The translations under genes and the position numbers were made by a program. 64,000 nt of DNA. Source: Tetrapyrgos nigripes. Its lineage: Eukaryota; Basidiomycota; Agaricomycetes; Agaricales; Campanellaceae. The stretch is from assembly GCA_013368315.1 (NCBI GenBank), contig JAACJM010000184.1:62001-126000 (forward strand), given 5' to 3'. Of the stretch, positions 31,605 to 43,799 are shown piece by piece (within the stretch, counting starts at the first letter, position 1; the number at the start of each line of letters is the position of its first letter). The notes under the pieces were generated by a model, which was not told the DNA's origin, did no database searches, and worked only from the letters and a program-made list of their open reading frames with translations.

Positions 31605-33464
31605 TCAGATATGAGGAATGAAGGTCGTCCATTCTACAGTTTGATAGGCGTCGGGGGGAAGTGCACGCAGCTTCATCAGAGCGAGGATAATGAGGGTTAT
31701 CCGGGCAATGATATAGAGGATTGAAGAGAAAATAAGAATCCAGGCGCAAAAGCCTTTGAATGACTCCGGCACATCCCAGTCACCGACGACCCTGCCTGAT
31801 ACTGAGATGGTGATTTCACCCACTGCGACTGGTAGAACTATTCCCAAGACAGGCAAACAGGTAACCCCAAGGGCACAAAAACGCCACATAATTTGCTCTG
31901 TGTGGGATGGGAATGTGAAATTCCAGGGGATGCAGTGGATGGCCCCAAACATGACAGCGATGGTTAAGACTGACATATATAGACACCTGGGGTCCTTTTT
32001 GAGGCCGCTTTCATAATGGGATCGTCCAGCTGTCAGGTTAGAGCTTTGGTTGAGTAGTGTGAGAAGGGGGTAGAGAATGACTAGGAGTGGAATGAGATAG
32101 AAAGGACCGTTGACATATCCAGGTTCCCAGTCAGATATTACTTCGACCCAATCAGATCCTATTTCCCGATCAATCGCTCGGAACCAATCCCATATGGCTC
32201 TCAAACGTGAAATGCTCCAAATACTCCAACCCACTCCCCACCACTCGGATACCGCTGTACCTCTCTGCTCAGACCTTTGATCTTGGGTTACACTTGAACA
32301 ATTAATTTTGATCGGAAAACGGACTCGCTGAGGTTTATCCAACCAAAAGAAATACGTTCCAAAGTTGAGTAATGCGAAAGCGACTGTGAGTATCTCAAGG
32401 TTTGTGACCTTGATCCCTGCCACTCTACGAGCAATACATTGTGCAATGAACCAAGTGGTCTGTCCTATGGTGATGAATTTGGACAGAGTATCCCTTTTTC
32501 CTCTATCCTGGATCTCGTCCTCTGTGACTGATATGAGCTTCTTTATCAGAAGAAGCTCAAGTAGACATGACGCTGATCCATTGGGTAGACGGTATACTAT
32601 CGAACCAACCTACTATTGTGTAAGAAATTACTGTCTGGCCTCATATATAAAGTGAGAACTCACAGATTCTTTCCCTTCTTTGATGACTAGCCGCTCCTCC
32701 TTCCTAGTTGCCCCCTGGACCCCCGGCCTATTAGTTCTTGGTCCCAGCCCGGGTAATACACTCTTCCTCCTCCTCCTCCCAGTCTGCTCCCCCTCTCCAC
32801 CAGCCCGTTTCCCCTGTGTAAAGATCAGCTGCTCCGCTTCTTCCTTCAAATATCCTTCGATGAATTTATCCTCAAGCTCTCCATCTATTTTGATTGCCGC
32901 TGCTCTTTCCATCTCGGTGAACCACTCCTTATCCTCTAGTGTACTCAGATACTTCTCTCCATCATATAACGCAAAACCACCCATCACGACAAAAAATCCA
33001 TGGGTCTTCGTCCAATTATATGTCGCTTCAAATTAAAATCTTTAGACAAACGCCAGAGAAGGTAATTAATATGATAATCACGCACCGTACTTCTTTCCAA
33101 TTGCTCGAGCAGCCAACCATTGTCGTATAGCCCACATAATAATTAACTCGGGTACGATAAGTGCGAGAAGCATGAATAGGATATTCTGAAGCGTAACAAC
33201 AGCACTATGAACATCGAGAGAGTCGCCAACGATTTCGGCTCCCCTCCAGTAGAATTTTCTTGGAATGTTTGGATGAACGGCAACCCATGTACAGACGAAA
33301 ACTACTGCGATGCAGCTGAAAATGATTTGTTCCGCCGTCCTACAGTTGCGAATATTGCGGCAGTGGTCAGAACCTGACCAATCCATGGTTTCGACAGTGT
33401 CGTTGACAAACACAGTGGTATCCGCGGGGGGAATGGGATGTGCCGATGCGTACAAAATGAGCAT
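31605..33464 (-). CDS. Mushroom-specific multi-pass membrane protein, 581 aa
   Basis: Three exons: 33086-33464, 32664-33025 and 31605-32609 (1,746 nt, in frame). Motifs in order: a short hydrophobic start (MLILYASAHPIPP), the CRNIRNCRTAEQIIFSCIAV segment, the hallmark CTWVAVHPNIP, a span ILFMLLALIVPELIIMWAIR, AARAIGKKY, and across the intron NWTKTHGFFVVMGGFALYDG. Then come a charged region (perhaps cytoplasmic), TIGQTTWFIAQCIARR, LTVAFALLNFGTYFFWLDKP and several C-terminal spans. This is a large family in Agaricomycetes with no assigned function. A possible extra upstream exon (ATG near 33,548 with GTAAGT donor) was not used because no acceptor follows. Confidence 0.82.
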
Positions 33465-34124
33465 AGTGGGGTGCCAGGTGTTAGTGGGAAACAGAGTTGA
33501 GTGAAAAGAATGCTACTTACTTATAACAAGGAGGCAAACGATAACCATTGGTTGCACCCAGTGAGGATACAAGGCATGCCTGCGTCCGTCGTCAAGTGTC
33601 CAAAAGATCTATGATACCTTATATTTCAGATACTTCAATAGAAGATCAAAATGAAGAAGCTCCACTCAATAAAGATGATGTTTCACGCTCGAACCAAATG
33701 CCGGCCTGTACCTTAGCTTTGTATCTGGATTGGGTCATGTACGTAGTTTTTACCCATAGGACGAGCGATGGGCAATATATAATGAACTGTAAATATAAAG
33801 CATAGATCAACTAAGTTGGGCTTGAGTTCCCATTCAGTCGGCAAGCTCCGGTCATGCCGGTATGCCGTTTCTTCAGTTGACAGCGCTCGTTTAGCGCTTG
33901 CCACTGACATACTTCCTTTACTTTGGGCCTCGTCGATCGCCACACGAAGTGGTGGCTCACACCCATTTCTAGGTTGAACACAAGAAAGCATGTCCATGAC
34001 TCTCTGAGTAGTTCACGCCATTACTAGGCCCTTCAGGGACTCATTCCTATAATCCCATTTCCACTGTAGCTATGCTAAAGTCGTTCCATCAGTTCGGTAT
34101 CTGCTGCCGGCTCCTTGTTTCGTA
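33465..34124. other. Intergenic, no gene supported
   Basis: Small frames here lack coding character. The ATG near 33,548 on the minus strand with a good donor could be a 5' leader exon of the membrane-protein gene. Confidence 0.35.
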
Positions 34125-34439
34125 CTAGTAGCATCGCATGGCGCGTTGAGTCTTGACAACAGTTCCTTGTCCTGTTTCTGTCTCAAATATCTGCCATTTT
34201 TCATCCCACCAATCATTACCTTCTCCTGCTGCTTCTAATCCTTCTGTCAAGACTCGTGACAAGTTTGCGACAGCGGCGTAATATACGACACACATACTAC
34301 TCCCGTTCCTATCGGTAGTACTGGCGTCAATCAATTCGATCCTTCTGATCCTCGACGCCACCTCCACTCCCCATCTCATCTTCTTCCTCCAGGTCACATA
34401 CGACTGCGACGATGACAGTGACACCTCAAGCCCATGCAA
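34125..34439 (-). CDS. Small hypothetical protein, about 104 aa
   Basis: An open minus-strand frame with helical, protein-like composition (MRWGVEVASRIRRIELIDAS and EGNDWWDEKWQIFETETGQG). The segment 34249-34302 could be a 54-nt in-frame intron (GTATGT donor, TTGACAG acceptor), which would shorten the product by 18 residues. No family recognised. No neighbour suggests a role. Confidence 0.35.
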   Translation of the reverse strand: MHGLEVSLSSSQSYVTWRKKMRWGVEVASRIRRIELIDASTTDRNGSSMCVVYYAAVANLSRVLTEGLEAAGEGNDWWDEKWQIFETETGQGTVVKTQRAMRCY

Positions 34440-34964
34440 AGCGAACTACGCACAAATCCGCAAAAATCGAGTCTCAGATTTTCACCAAAAGTTTCCCTCA
34501 TTTTTCCCACCTATCAAAATGATCTAATCCAAGTAATATTTGAGGTATGTGATACAAGGCTCTTTCCATTAATTTTATCTCTCACCTCGTCACTTATCAA
34601 AGATCGCTTTCAGCTCCATCAAGCAGTGGCGAGACCCAGCCCAAATCCAGCCACAAGGAGTTACGAAGCTTATCTCAAAGTGCACTACCTGGCTCAGGCT
34701 ATTGCATTTGCGAAGACCATTGGTCTTTCAAGTTCGTATTTGTTCCGACTCAAATGTTTAATGAATCCTCGAGTAATAGTATTGTGCTGAAGAGATGATC
34801 CTGCCTGAACAGAAAAACATTGTCCTCATACTAAGGGACTGCTGGAAACGTTCAAGGTCAAATATGAGTCTGATAGAATTTCCGGTGATCCACATAATGA
34901 CTTTAACATAAATAGATAGATAGAAATGTATTATACCAGTACGTGGCACTCGTTGAACACTTTA
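34440..34964. other. Intergenic, nothing recognised
   Basis: AT-rich spacer upstream of the small hypothetical gene and downstream of the hydrolase. No repeats or genes seen. Confidence 0.4.
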
Positions 34965-36338
34965 TCACGCAACCAGACCCAAACCCTCAATCCATTGAAG
35001 CAGATCACCATTGACCTCTTCTGGGAAAGCTAACTGAACCCAATGTCCCGAATTATACTCGCGGGTAGTCACCGTGCTAGTACTCGAAACAAGAGCTCCT
35101 GCCAAATAGATTGGAGCACTGACTGAGATGTAGTCTCGCAAAGCAGCACCAAAGAAGACTGGACCATGAATGAGTGCGTTTTCTTGTGGAATACCTATTA
35201 ATTAAATCGAGATGGACGTCTCCATTAAATTTTTTTAAAACAAAGGATTCAAAAGAGAAATTCGTACCTTGATCGTCTTGTCCTTCGAGGGTACCACGAA
35301 CAATCTTGTACCAATTAAGAGGAGCGGCCAAACCACCTTGGCGGATGGCTTCCATTTGAATGGCTCGTTCCTATGCGTTAGAAGAGGTAATTAGTTCTAG
35401 TGTCCACAACAGAAAACTTTAGGCTCACCTCAGGTGTAACATAGTCCACTGGCGTAACCCTGGTGTCATTAGTGATAAACGCCTCCAAGGCTCCTAGTGG
35501 AGACCAGTCCGTGATCGTCTTAGTGGTGTCGTTCGTGTAGAATAGGTCCCAAAAGGAGTCGAAATGTTCCAGAATGGTTTGATCTGCGCCTTCAGTGGAA
35601 AAGAAATCCCAATATCCATGATTATCATAACCAAGAACTGCTTTGCTCTAAAGTAAACATAGTATCGAGACGACATAATTAAGAACTGGAAGCCACTCGT
35701 AGGGTTAAATAACTACTCACCAGATTGAGGCTCTCTTCAAAGGGAGTTGCAAATAAAGTTGGTTTGGTGTATCCCACAGCCAGAAATGCGTAAGAAAGGA
35801 ACCGCTCCGGGAAGTAGTTCGCAAGACGACTGGCAGTTTTTGAGCCCCTGTTAGCGCAAGAATAATCCAGTTGCCATCAGTAATTCAGTAATGAGATCAA
35901 GTAACAGTGCTTTGAGAAAAATCACCAATCATGGGCTACTACAACTGCCTGCTCAATTTTCTCAGCATCCAAAATATCAATGATATCTCTGGTAACCAGA
36001 CTGGAGACGTAAAGCTGAGGATCCAATGGTTTCGAAGTGCCGCCATAACCCAGCATATCGGGTACGAGGAGACCGTATCCTTTATCCTGGAAAAAGGCCA
36101 CCTGGTGACGCCAGTCATACGAAGTGGAAGGGAAGCCATGCAGAAAGAGAAGCGTGGGTTTGCCTTTATCCGCTGGAACTGAGTAATAGTGGTAATTCAG
36201 GCCTCTGGAGACATTGAGATCCTTGAATAAGGATGAGTTGAACGGCGCTGGGACATCGACTCGGGGAAGGAGTGCTGGCGCTGAAGATGCACCTGCAGTC
36301 AGGGTGAGAAGTAGAGAGGATAGGACCTGGAAGAGCAT
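34965..36338 (-). CDS. Secreted epoxide hydrolase-like alpha/beta hydrolase, 363 aa
   Basis: Five exons: 35926-36338, 35721-35847, 35429-35647, 35268-35370 and 34965-35194 (1,092 nt). All junctions keep frame with GT..AG sites. A signal peptide is likely (LLLTLTAGASSAP, cut near residue 20). The fold shows the oxyanion motif HGFPSTSYDW, a nucleophile elbow VVVAHDWGSK with Asp in the nucleophile place as in soluble epoxide hydrolases and dehalogenases, and the catalytic His in YNSGHWVQLAFPEEV near the end. The family opens epoxides to diols or cleaves related substrates; the natural substrate here is unknown. Three possible N-glycosylation sites (NSS, NVS, NDT) fit secretion. Length is normal for the family. 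Confidence 0.85.
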
Positions 36339-36382
36339 ATTTGAGTATGTAGGTTGGGTAGAAGTTCTGCTTTGAGACTGAC

Positions 36383-36389
36383 CTTTATA
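36383..36389 (-). promoter_or_regulatory. TATA-like box of the hydrolase gene
   Basis: TATAAAG on the minus strand, about 45 nt upstream of the ATG at 36338. Confidence 0.45.
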
Positions 36390-37793
36390 ATGTGCTAGAT
36401 TTGCACTATTACATACTGGTGGCTACTGTAAAGCGAAACAATATATCCTGAGCGCCCACCGAAGTCAATAAGACTATTGGAAAGCTGTAAAAAAAAGCTG
36501 TAAAGTGAGAGAACGATGTAAGTAATACATCCAAAGGTTTCGTTCGTCTCGATGTCCTTTGGTCCTTTAGTTCTAGAAAAATTTTGATAAAAGAGCTACG
36601 CTCAACGTTGATCAAAGCCAATAATAATGAAGGTCTCCATGATGAAGAAAGACTGGAAGAGGAGGAGGAAGAGGAAGAAGAGTGTAAAAGAAACAGATGA
36701 AACCAGCGGCCGTCATCTATAGTATCAGTAGAAAGGAGAACAAGCACATTCGCATCTCAAACTGTCCCGACATTCAGCCAGGCCTTCGTCATCTACCATG
36801 CTCCACAGCCCCGTCATTCACAAGAAATGCTCGGATTATCAAGCAAGTTGGGCGTGGAGAACACAAAGGAATCCAATCCCATGGGCTAATGCTCAACGTT
36901 AACGTCTAGTAGAGTCGCTCTGTCATCCTGAACAGAGACTCGGGTTATCAAGCAGCCGCAGCGGAAAAATCATGATCATTTTGTCTGATTCAGAACTTGG
37001 AGTATGCTAGTTACTGTATGGAGTGAGCTGTTTCGCTGTTTGGCATCCCCCGGTACCAGTACTACTTGGCGCAACACCGAAATGGTAGTCATTGTGCATG
37101 ACGATGCAATCCGAGAAGCTGTTAAGGGCCAGCTGGTAGTCCAGCAAGCTGAGATTGACTTGGAACGACTGCGTCGCAACATGGGGGGATGATTCGAAAG
37201 CGGTGAGCGTGGTATGAATTTCAGAAGGGGCTTTTTAAGCACCAATATACTGCACGTACTATTAGCGGTGAACCAGCACCTTCTGATGTTGATGGCTGGT
37301 TAATGATGAACAACACTTATTTTCAAAAGCTGTACCGCTTTTCCGGTTGCAACTCAGTACCTGAGACGAGGAAACACTATCTGACTATCACAGTTACTTA
37401 GGCTGTACTTAGGCTGTACTTACCATGTGTAGTTATCTCACATATTTAGAAACACGTAGTATAAAGTCTGTAGAACTTAGGTACCACCATCAGGCGATTG
37501 CAGCTACTTGCAGCTACTACCATCTAACACCTGTGAGTTTGTTCCTTATCACGCAGAGATTTCAAACTGCTATGATATCTCTGATCGTAGTCTACCGCTT
37601 CGGAACTTGTTAAGGGTTTCGAGTCTATATAAAGTCCGAGAAATCGGGCATTTCTCTCTGAGATATATTTTCACTTCAAGTATTGAAGACGTCCATCACA
37701 TCCCTATGTACGTATCTTCCAATATGATTCTTAGTACTTAAACTTAAGGCCGTATCCTACTAAATTTCCACTCGACCCTTTCCCCTGAGCCCT
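36390..37793. other. Intergenic, no gene supported
   Basis: Short frames on both strands, none with splice-consistent extension. A duplicated GGCTGTACTTA lies near 37,400 and a duplicated TTGCAGCTACT near 37,500. Nothing else seen. Confidence 0.4.
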
Positions 37794-38455
37794 TTAATAA
37801 TTGAACAATCCACCAGAAGTGCATAGAACCTGCAACCGAAGGGAAGTCAGGGATCTATCAGTTCAACTTGAACTCCGAGTCAAGGGTCCGAGACATACCT
37901 CTCCAGGATAAATATTAGTGCAATCAGCGTTAACATTCGGGTTGTTATGAAGCAACGTATCGAGAGGAATCCCAGCATTATCCGCAATAGTTGCACATCC
38001 AACACCAGATTCAACGACAGTGACGGTGGAACAGTCTTTGCCAAGATCGCCGAGGCAAAGGGGCTGGAAAGATCAAGTCGAAGTTAGAGTAAGCCAACAT
38101 GAAGAGTAGTTATAACCTAGACGGAAGAGACTTGAAGAGGAGTACGAACCATTCCAACTGCGAGATTACTACAATCAGCGTTGATGACTCCCTGGTTGGC
38201 GTTGGCGAGCTGGAAGGTGGAGGTGTGTTGAGCGGCAGAAATCCCGTCGCAGAAATCTCCCAAATGGACAGTGTAGTTACGGGCGCATTGTGCTTGGGAT
38301 TGGGCGTTGGAGGCCGTTGCTATACAGAGGACACAGAAAGAGAGTGTCAGAAAGTTTAAATAAGAACACTGATATGGTGGGGATGCAAGGATGAACGTAT
38401 ACTTACCCAAAGTCAATGCGGCGACGAGAACGGAAATGCGGATGAAGGAGAACAT
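37794..38455 (-). CDS. Secreted protein with two LysM-like domains, 139 aa
   Basis: Four exons: 38407-38455, 38150-38319, 37899-38063 and 37794-37829 (420 nt, in frame). The signal peptide is MFSFIRISVLVAALTL followed by a small-residue cleavage region. Two LysM-like repeats follow: the first begins with the Tyr-Thr-Val element (NYTVHLGDFCDGIS) and ends near ANANQGVINADC; the second begins STVTVVESGVGCATIADNAG and ends NNPNVNADCTNIYPGE. Eight or more cysteines suggest disulphides. LysM modules bind chitin-type oligosaccharides; such short secreted proteins of fungi can shield the cell wall or mask chitin signals from hosts, but that role is not shown by the sequence. TATA-like box upstream. 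Confidence 0.88.
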
Positions 38456-38563
38456 GATAGCTTCAATTTAGGGAATGTAGTGGAGAGTAAGTAAGTGTTT
38501 GAAGAGCTGGAGAGGGGAGGACGTCGATGATGCCACTGAGGAAATTGGCTGAGGACTTGCTCC

Positions 38564-38571
38564 TTTTTATA
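38564..38571 (-). promoter_or_regulatory. TATA-like box of the LysM gene
   Basis: TATAAAAA on the minus strand, about 109 nt upstream of the ATG at 38455. Confidence 0.5.
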
Positions 38572-39689
38572 CGCTGAAGAGTACCGGATAAAGAGGACTA
38601 CCGTAGTGGAAGCGGGAAACTTGGAGCGGGCATGCATCCTGTACGTTGACCGCTCATGACTCGGTAGATCGGATAATATTGGCGGGGTGTGATCACCGCA
38701 TGGACGCGTCTCGTTGTTATCAGTACGTATGCATAGAATTCTAAACCCCTGAAAATCATGAGTCAGAGGAGATTGGCATTTCAATCCATCGTACAGTATT
38801 CTCCGTATCTGTATACAGGTATATACATCAAGTTCAACGAACCTTTCCGAATGAGCGATTATATATGTCCCATTTGAGATGCATGGCTTAGTGACCAGGA
38901 CAGAAGTTTGTACTCAGTGTTCAGAATTCTGACGATCATGACTCAAGACGATCCCGAGATTTTGAGGAACTTCACGCTTCAGGAGTCGAAATTCAGTGTC
39001 CCGAAGCGCCGAGGATACGTATTCTACTTGTATTCCACTGCGACAAGAATAGTTCTGAAGGAATGATTTACTTACTCTATGCATGTGGCTGGTACTTAGC
39101 TCGCCTTTCTACATAGCCTCAGCCTTCAGTCGAGAAGATTTGGCGCCGACTCGGGTTCGGGGAGGTGTACGTATTTACATGGTTATCGTATGCATGGCAT
39201 CGTCGACGTCGGTGGTTTTTGCCCTTCCGGGAGGATATTGCTTGCCTTACTAGTGAGTCATTTCTGTAAGGAACTTTGAATCCTCCAGCCCCGAGTCAAA
39301 GCAGGTAAGTTGAACACTCAACAATATACTTCCCGGATATAGTTGGGACCTAGATTCCGAGCTACTTATACTGACTCGAGTGGGCGCAATCTCTCCAAGA
39401 TCTATGCCCATCAGTATCGTGGGTTGGAACAGATGAGTTTGAGATGAGTCACAAAATTGCGCCGCGTCGGTCGCGCCGCGTTGCGAAACTTCACACGTGA
39501 TGGCGGCGGGTCATGGCCCTTCAAGCTTGCGGCTTGTCCTCCTCCAAAATCCAAAGTTCTGTTATCCCCTTCTTCCTTCTGTGTCCTCAAGGTCTGATCT
39601 GTGACGTATTTTAAAATATTACTTTGTATATCTCAGATATTCTCCTTTCAAATAACAACCAACTTCGAGCTCAAGTTAGGTACATTTAC
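38572..39689. other. Intergenic
   Basis: No gene supported. Near 39,430-39,520 there is a GC-rich patch (GCGCCGCGTTGCG) followed by ACACGTGATGG, which recurs in part near 46,560 upstream of another family copy (CACACGTGATGGGGCGGCGG). Confidence 0.4.
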
Positions 39690-40250
39690 GAAACATTTAC
39701 CCTCAAGAAACTGGCACCAACTCTAACTCCCCAACCCACCCCCAGAGTCACAGGCCTCGCACGTTCCTTCCTCGTTCTTGAAGGAAGGAAGAGGACCGTG
39801 CGTGCGTGCGTGTGGGGTCCTCCTTCGCCATCGTCAGCGTTATCGAAAGGGGAACGAGAGGAGTTGACTTGAGTCGTAGTTGTAATGAGGTGCAGTCAAA
39901 GTCGTCGGTATGACTTTCGGGTCGGGTTCCTTGGATTCCCTGTTCCTATTGTTCCTATTGTTCCCATCCCTATCACGGTTTCCGAAAGGACTTTGCTCAG
40001 ACTGGGCTGACCAGGCCAGGAGGATATGAGGATAGGAAGAGTGAGAGTAGGAAGTAGGAGGATGAGTGAGCTGGATAATCATAGGATAGACAGTAGTGAG
40101 TTAATTAGCTGTAAACGCCTCCGAAAGTCGCCAAAAATAAAAAAAAAATTAAAGTTCAGAAGGCGAAAAGAGAGAAAGGAAAAGAAAAAGGAGAAGGAAA
40201 ACTAAGAATAACAATGTCAAAAAGACGTACAGTTCGATGCAGCAATAAGC
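39690..40250. repeat. Dispersed block R, copy 3
   Basis: Third copy, downstream of the family member at 40375-42084. Same landmarks as copies 1 and 2 but with a shorter right end. Confidence 0.7.
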
Positions 40251-40374
40251 CCTCAGCTGGTCAAGTGTACATGTTATGTACACCGTCCACAGTCCACCGT
40301 CTATCGCCCGCCGTATGCTGTTCATTATCCAATTACCCAATTCTAGATTTCCTTGCCCTCCCAAACCTTGACCC

Positions 40375-42084
40375 CTAACCCTTGACGCTCCGAACCCTAA
40401 ACCTCGCCAACTCTTCCAACAACCTCGCCCGTTCTTGGAGGAGCAAAATGGTTTGTTGGTGGGGGTCTAGTTCTGCGTATGGGTCTGCATGGTTTTCCTC
40501 CGCCTCCCATTCGGGGTCTTTCCAGCCTTCCTCTCCCTCTTCTGCTCCATCTTCTGCCTCTGCCTCTTCATCTTCTACTTCACCGATAACGTTATCGTTG
40601 TCGTTGTCTTCACCTTCACCTTCACCGGAGTTGTAGGCGTCAGCGTCGGTGGAAGCGCAGTGGTCAAGGTTAAGGTTGAAGGAGGAGTCGGGGTTGAAGT
40701 CGGGTTTGAAGTCGGCTCCGTTGCGGTGGTGGTGGTGGTGGTGGTGGTGGTGAGAAGGGGAGAAGTCGCAGTCGCAGTCCATGAACACGTCGTCGGCGTC
40801 GGTATGATTATGAATGACTCGTTTCCTTTTTGATGAAGACGAAGACGAAGATAGGGAGAAGGAGAGTGGGAGGATGGGCTGTATGTAGAAGAAAGAAAGA
40901 AAGAAAAAAGGACACGAACAAGGTTAAATCAGTTTAGCTAAATTTGTAGAAAAAGAAAAAGACGTACGTTTTTAACCCCTCTAGCTCTTGACCTCGACCT
41001 CGACTTCGACCCCCTTCTATTCCTCCCTTCTTCTCCTTCTCCTTCTCCATCAACCTCCTCCCCGGAATGGTCATGGCCATGACCAGAAAGAGAGCCAGAA
41101 CGCTCACTTTTCTCAAAACCCTCTGAACGTTCGCTACGCTCACGCTTACTAAACCTCCTAACCTCCTCCTCCAAATCAACCTTCTTAATCCACAGTTGAT
41201 GCTGATGACAAGTACCACCTTCACCTTGGGTTTGGGTATGGGTTGCGAGGCGGGGGGTGAAGGGGGATTTTGTCGGTGAGTTGTTGACCTCTTGGGAACG
41301 GGCATGGGGATGGGGACGGGAACGAGGTGGGGTAGAAGGAAGCGGATGCAGAGAGCGTGTTGATGCATAGGGAGCGGATGCGGATGCAGGGTTGGGGAAC
41401 TGAGAGTGATACTCCATAGAACAATCACAGGTTCCAGAACCCTCCGGTGAAGACGCAAAAGCGCCAAGTGGAGGCTGGTATGGGCGAAGGAGAGCAGGTG
41501 AAGATGATTTGGGTCCTCAGCATGCCAATCTTGATGTAAATGCCTTGCAGTCGTTGTCGTAGCCGTTTTTGGAGAGATTGAAGGACCCTCCTCGTCGAAT
41601 AACTCGTGTAAACCCTCAAACAATGTCCCCAACACCCTCGCAACAATGACTACCTCATCCCACCCTCCTTCAGCAAGCTTTTCGGGGTCTACAGCGCTCA
41701 ATCCAACGTCAGCTTTGACTATGTCTGTTTCGAGAGTTCCGAGGAATAGTTTCATAGCGTGGATTTTGGCTAAGGTAGCTTTGTCAATGTCTCGTGTTGG
41801 CTTTTTAGACGTGGACGCCAAGGCGAGTAGTCGCCGAGTTTCATGCTCAATTGGTACTCTTGTCTCAAGCAGACATTCCAAAACGGCTAAGAGAAGCGAT
41901 GGAGTAAGCTCGAAGAGGGACTCGAGTGTAATTGGGAGTTGGAGATATACGAGGAGGGCGTTGACTTTTTGTAAGAGGTGGATGTGTTCGTTTTCGTTGG
42001 GTTCAGTTCTGCGACCTAGTATGCATTTAGAGAAAAAGAGGACTTAGAACAAGGTACATACCTGCTACCGTTCCTTGAGCTCAT
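40375..42084 (-). pseudogene. Second copy of the 535-aa family, frameshifted
   Basis: Same three-exon plan as the intact copy: 42062-42084, 40968-42008 and 40375-40878. Near 41,470 a stretch of 10 nt present in the intact copy is missing, which moves the reading into another frame. That other frame happens to stay open to the end of exon 2 (about 160 codons, Arg/Leu/Pro-rich), so no early stop betrays the damage. Exon 3 then reads out of frame and ends within about 25 codons. The original frame of the second half (SQFPNPASASAPYASTRS and on) is preserved almost unchanged, so the loss looks recent. Confidence 0.7.
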
Positions 42085-42565
42085 TGTCCTCGACGTTGAG
42101 GAAAGGTTGAAAACGCGGCGTTTGTATTGATTAGATCATCCCGCAGTAAGCGCCCAAACGGTGTTGTTGGCGCCCACTGTCATTGACCTCTACTACTAGT
42201 TCTTCTTTCCTTCTACGTCGTCAGTCGGCATTGCTAGCTTATATCATTCGGTGTTCAGTATGCCAGGCCTGTGCTCGCTAGCGATGCATTGTGCTGGCAG
42301 TCGTAAAGGAGTGAAAAGTCGCACAGGGAGGAAGAGCACTAGTATGTAGGAAGGGAGGGTGGAGGAGAGAGGGAGATGAGAGAAGGGAAGGAGGAAGGAG
42401 AAGAGCTGATAGTGGTTCGTGTTGAAGAAGGAAAAAAATTTACGCGATGACGTTGTCACATCTGGCGGCGGTCTTGCTGATATCTATTTAGATTATCGGT
42501 ATTTGCTCACGATCAAAAGGCGCAACTACGGGATAATGTAATCTATACAATACCTGGTAAGTAGC
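42085..42565. other. Intergenic, upstream regions of two divergent genes
   Basis: The left part matches the region upstream of the intact family copy (CGCGGCGTTTGTATTGATTA at about 42,114). The right part may contain the unrecognised first exon of the plus-strand gene that follows. Confidence 0.4.
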
Positions 42566-43799
42566 AGGAGTTGATTTGGAGGAGGAGTTTAAGAGAATTT
42601 GGGAACGGAGTGAGTACTGAGAAGCGGGGCAGTGGGTATCTGGGTCAAATCTGGGTCTTCTTGGCGTTAGTGAGGACACCGCTACTACGAGCTTTGCAAA
42701 TCACCAAAGGCGCTCTCACAGCTTCTACACTGGCGTTTTCTTTCTGTGGCCACAGGTGGTCCTGGTAAGACGCCTAGACTTAGTGTCTGGCCTCAAGACG
42801 TTACCACCGTCGGTGCTTTGAATATGTTCGTTTCGTCGTTTCTCTTTTCTTGGCTTTTCCAGTTCATATTGGATGATTGACTCTTTCCATTCCAGAGTAG
42901 CAGCTAACTGTAGACCCCGAGACCTGAAAAAGCGCGATTTTGGGGAGCTTGTTTACATCGCACTTTCACAAGGCCCTCAGAAGTTGGACACCCCCATCTC
43001 TTTTGGCAGTGATAGTGACGATAGTGAGGCTGCAGCTGCAACTCAGAAATCAAAAAAGCGCAAACGAGCGAGCAAAGTAGGTTTTCTCGTGCTCTTTTTG
43101 TTTCCAACAGCTGCGTAAGCGCAATCTTTCTGACGAGCGCAGTGATTCGAGCGGATTTGAGGTAACTATCTTTCTACATTGCATTGTTATCTACGTCCGT
43201 GCTAACTATGTGCTCAAAGTGGGGGGATCAGAGTAATGACCACAGTGACTCCAACGGTGATGATAATAGTAGTGCTAAGGTAAGAGGTTCTTCAAGTTCT
43301 TTCTCTATTCTTCCGGGGGTCACTTCAGATATATTCTTACCTGACTTTTTCAGACCAAATCGGGCGCCCCAAGGTCTGGACATGGTCAGGGCAGCGGTTC
43401 TACTCACCAGGAAGGTGCCGATGTAAGTAGCCGTTATATTCTGATGATCATATTTTCTGACGATAGCCGTCTTGTCAGAAGATGAGTAGCCAGGGTGCCC
43501 ACCTTGGTGACGTGGAAAGCAAAGTTGATGATAAGGTGTTTTACTCCATTTTGTATTCTACGCTTAATCTTAAATATCTTCACGTTCAGAAGCCTTCAAG
43601 TGAATCGGATTCTGGGCCTGAACGCGATGGCCATTTTACTAACGGGCCTCACGCCAATGCTGAAGTGAGTGACGGTCATTGATACCTGCCTATCTTTCTG
43701 ATCAGATTGTTGTGTTGCCAGGGATTAGATGACCTAAAGGTTCATCTTGGAATCGCGGTGGAGAGCAATTCACTCGTCTCTGTGACTGTTTGGGTCTAG
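42566..43799 (+). CDS. Ser/Asp-rich protein of small phase-0 exons; 5' end uncertain
   Basis: Exons: 42566-42609 (start unclear), 42756-42825, 42896-43076, 43111-43161, 43220-43279, 43354-43422, 43479-43535, 43590-43664 and 43722-43799. From 43111 on, every exon is a whole number of codons (17, 20, 23, 19, 25, 25 plus stop) and all introns are phase 0 (34-74 nt). Protein: a start region with TTVGALNIVAANCRPRDLKK, then a basic cluster (KKRKRASK) and acidic-serine modules such as SNDHSDSNGDDNSSAK and ESDSGPERDGHF. Low complexity and a nuclear-type basic patch; function unknown. No upstream ATG could be fixed, so it may be the end of a larger gene or a relic. Confidence 0.5.

Noticed and set aside
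33516..33550. Extra first exon for the 581-aa membrane protein
   Set aside because: ATG and a good GTAAGT donor are present, but no acceptor precedes the next coding segment in a usable frame.
36409..37245. Short frames in the hydrolase-LysM interval
   Set aside because: No splice-consistent extension, repetitive Ser or Arg composition, and no conserved motif.
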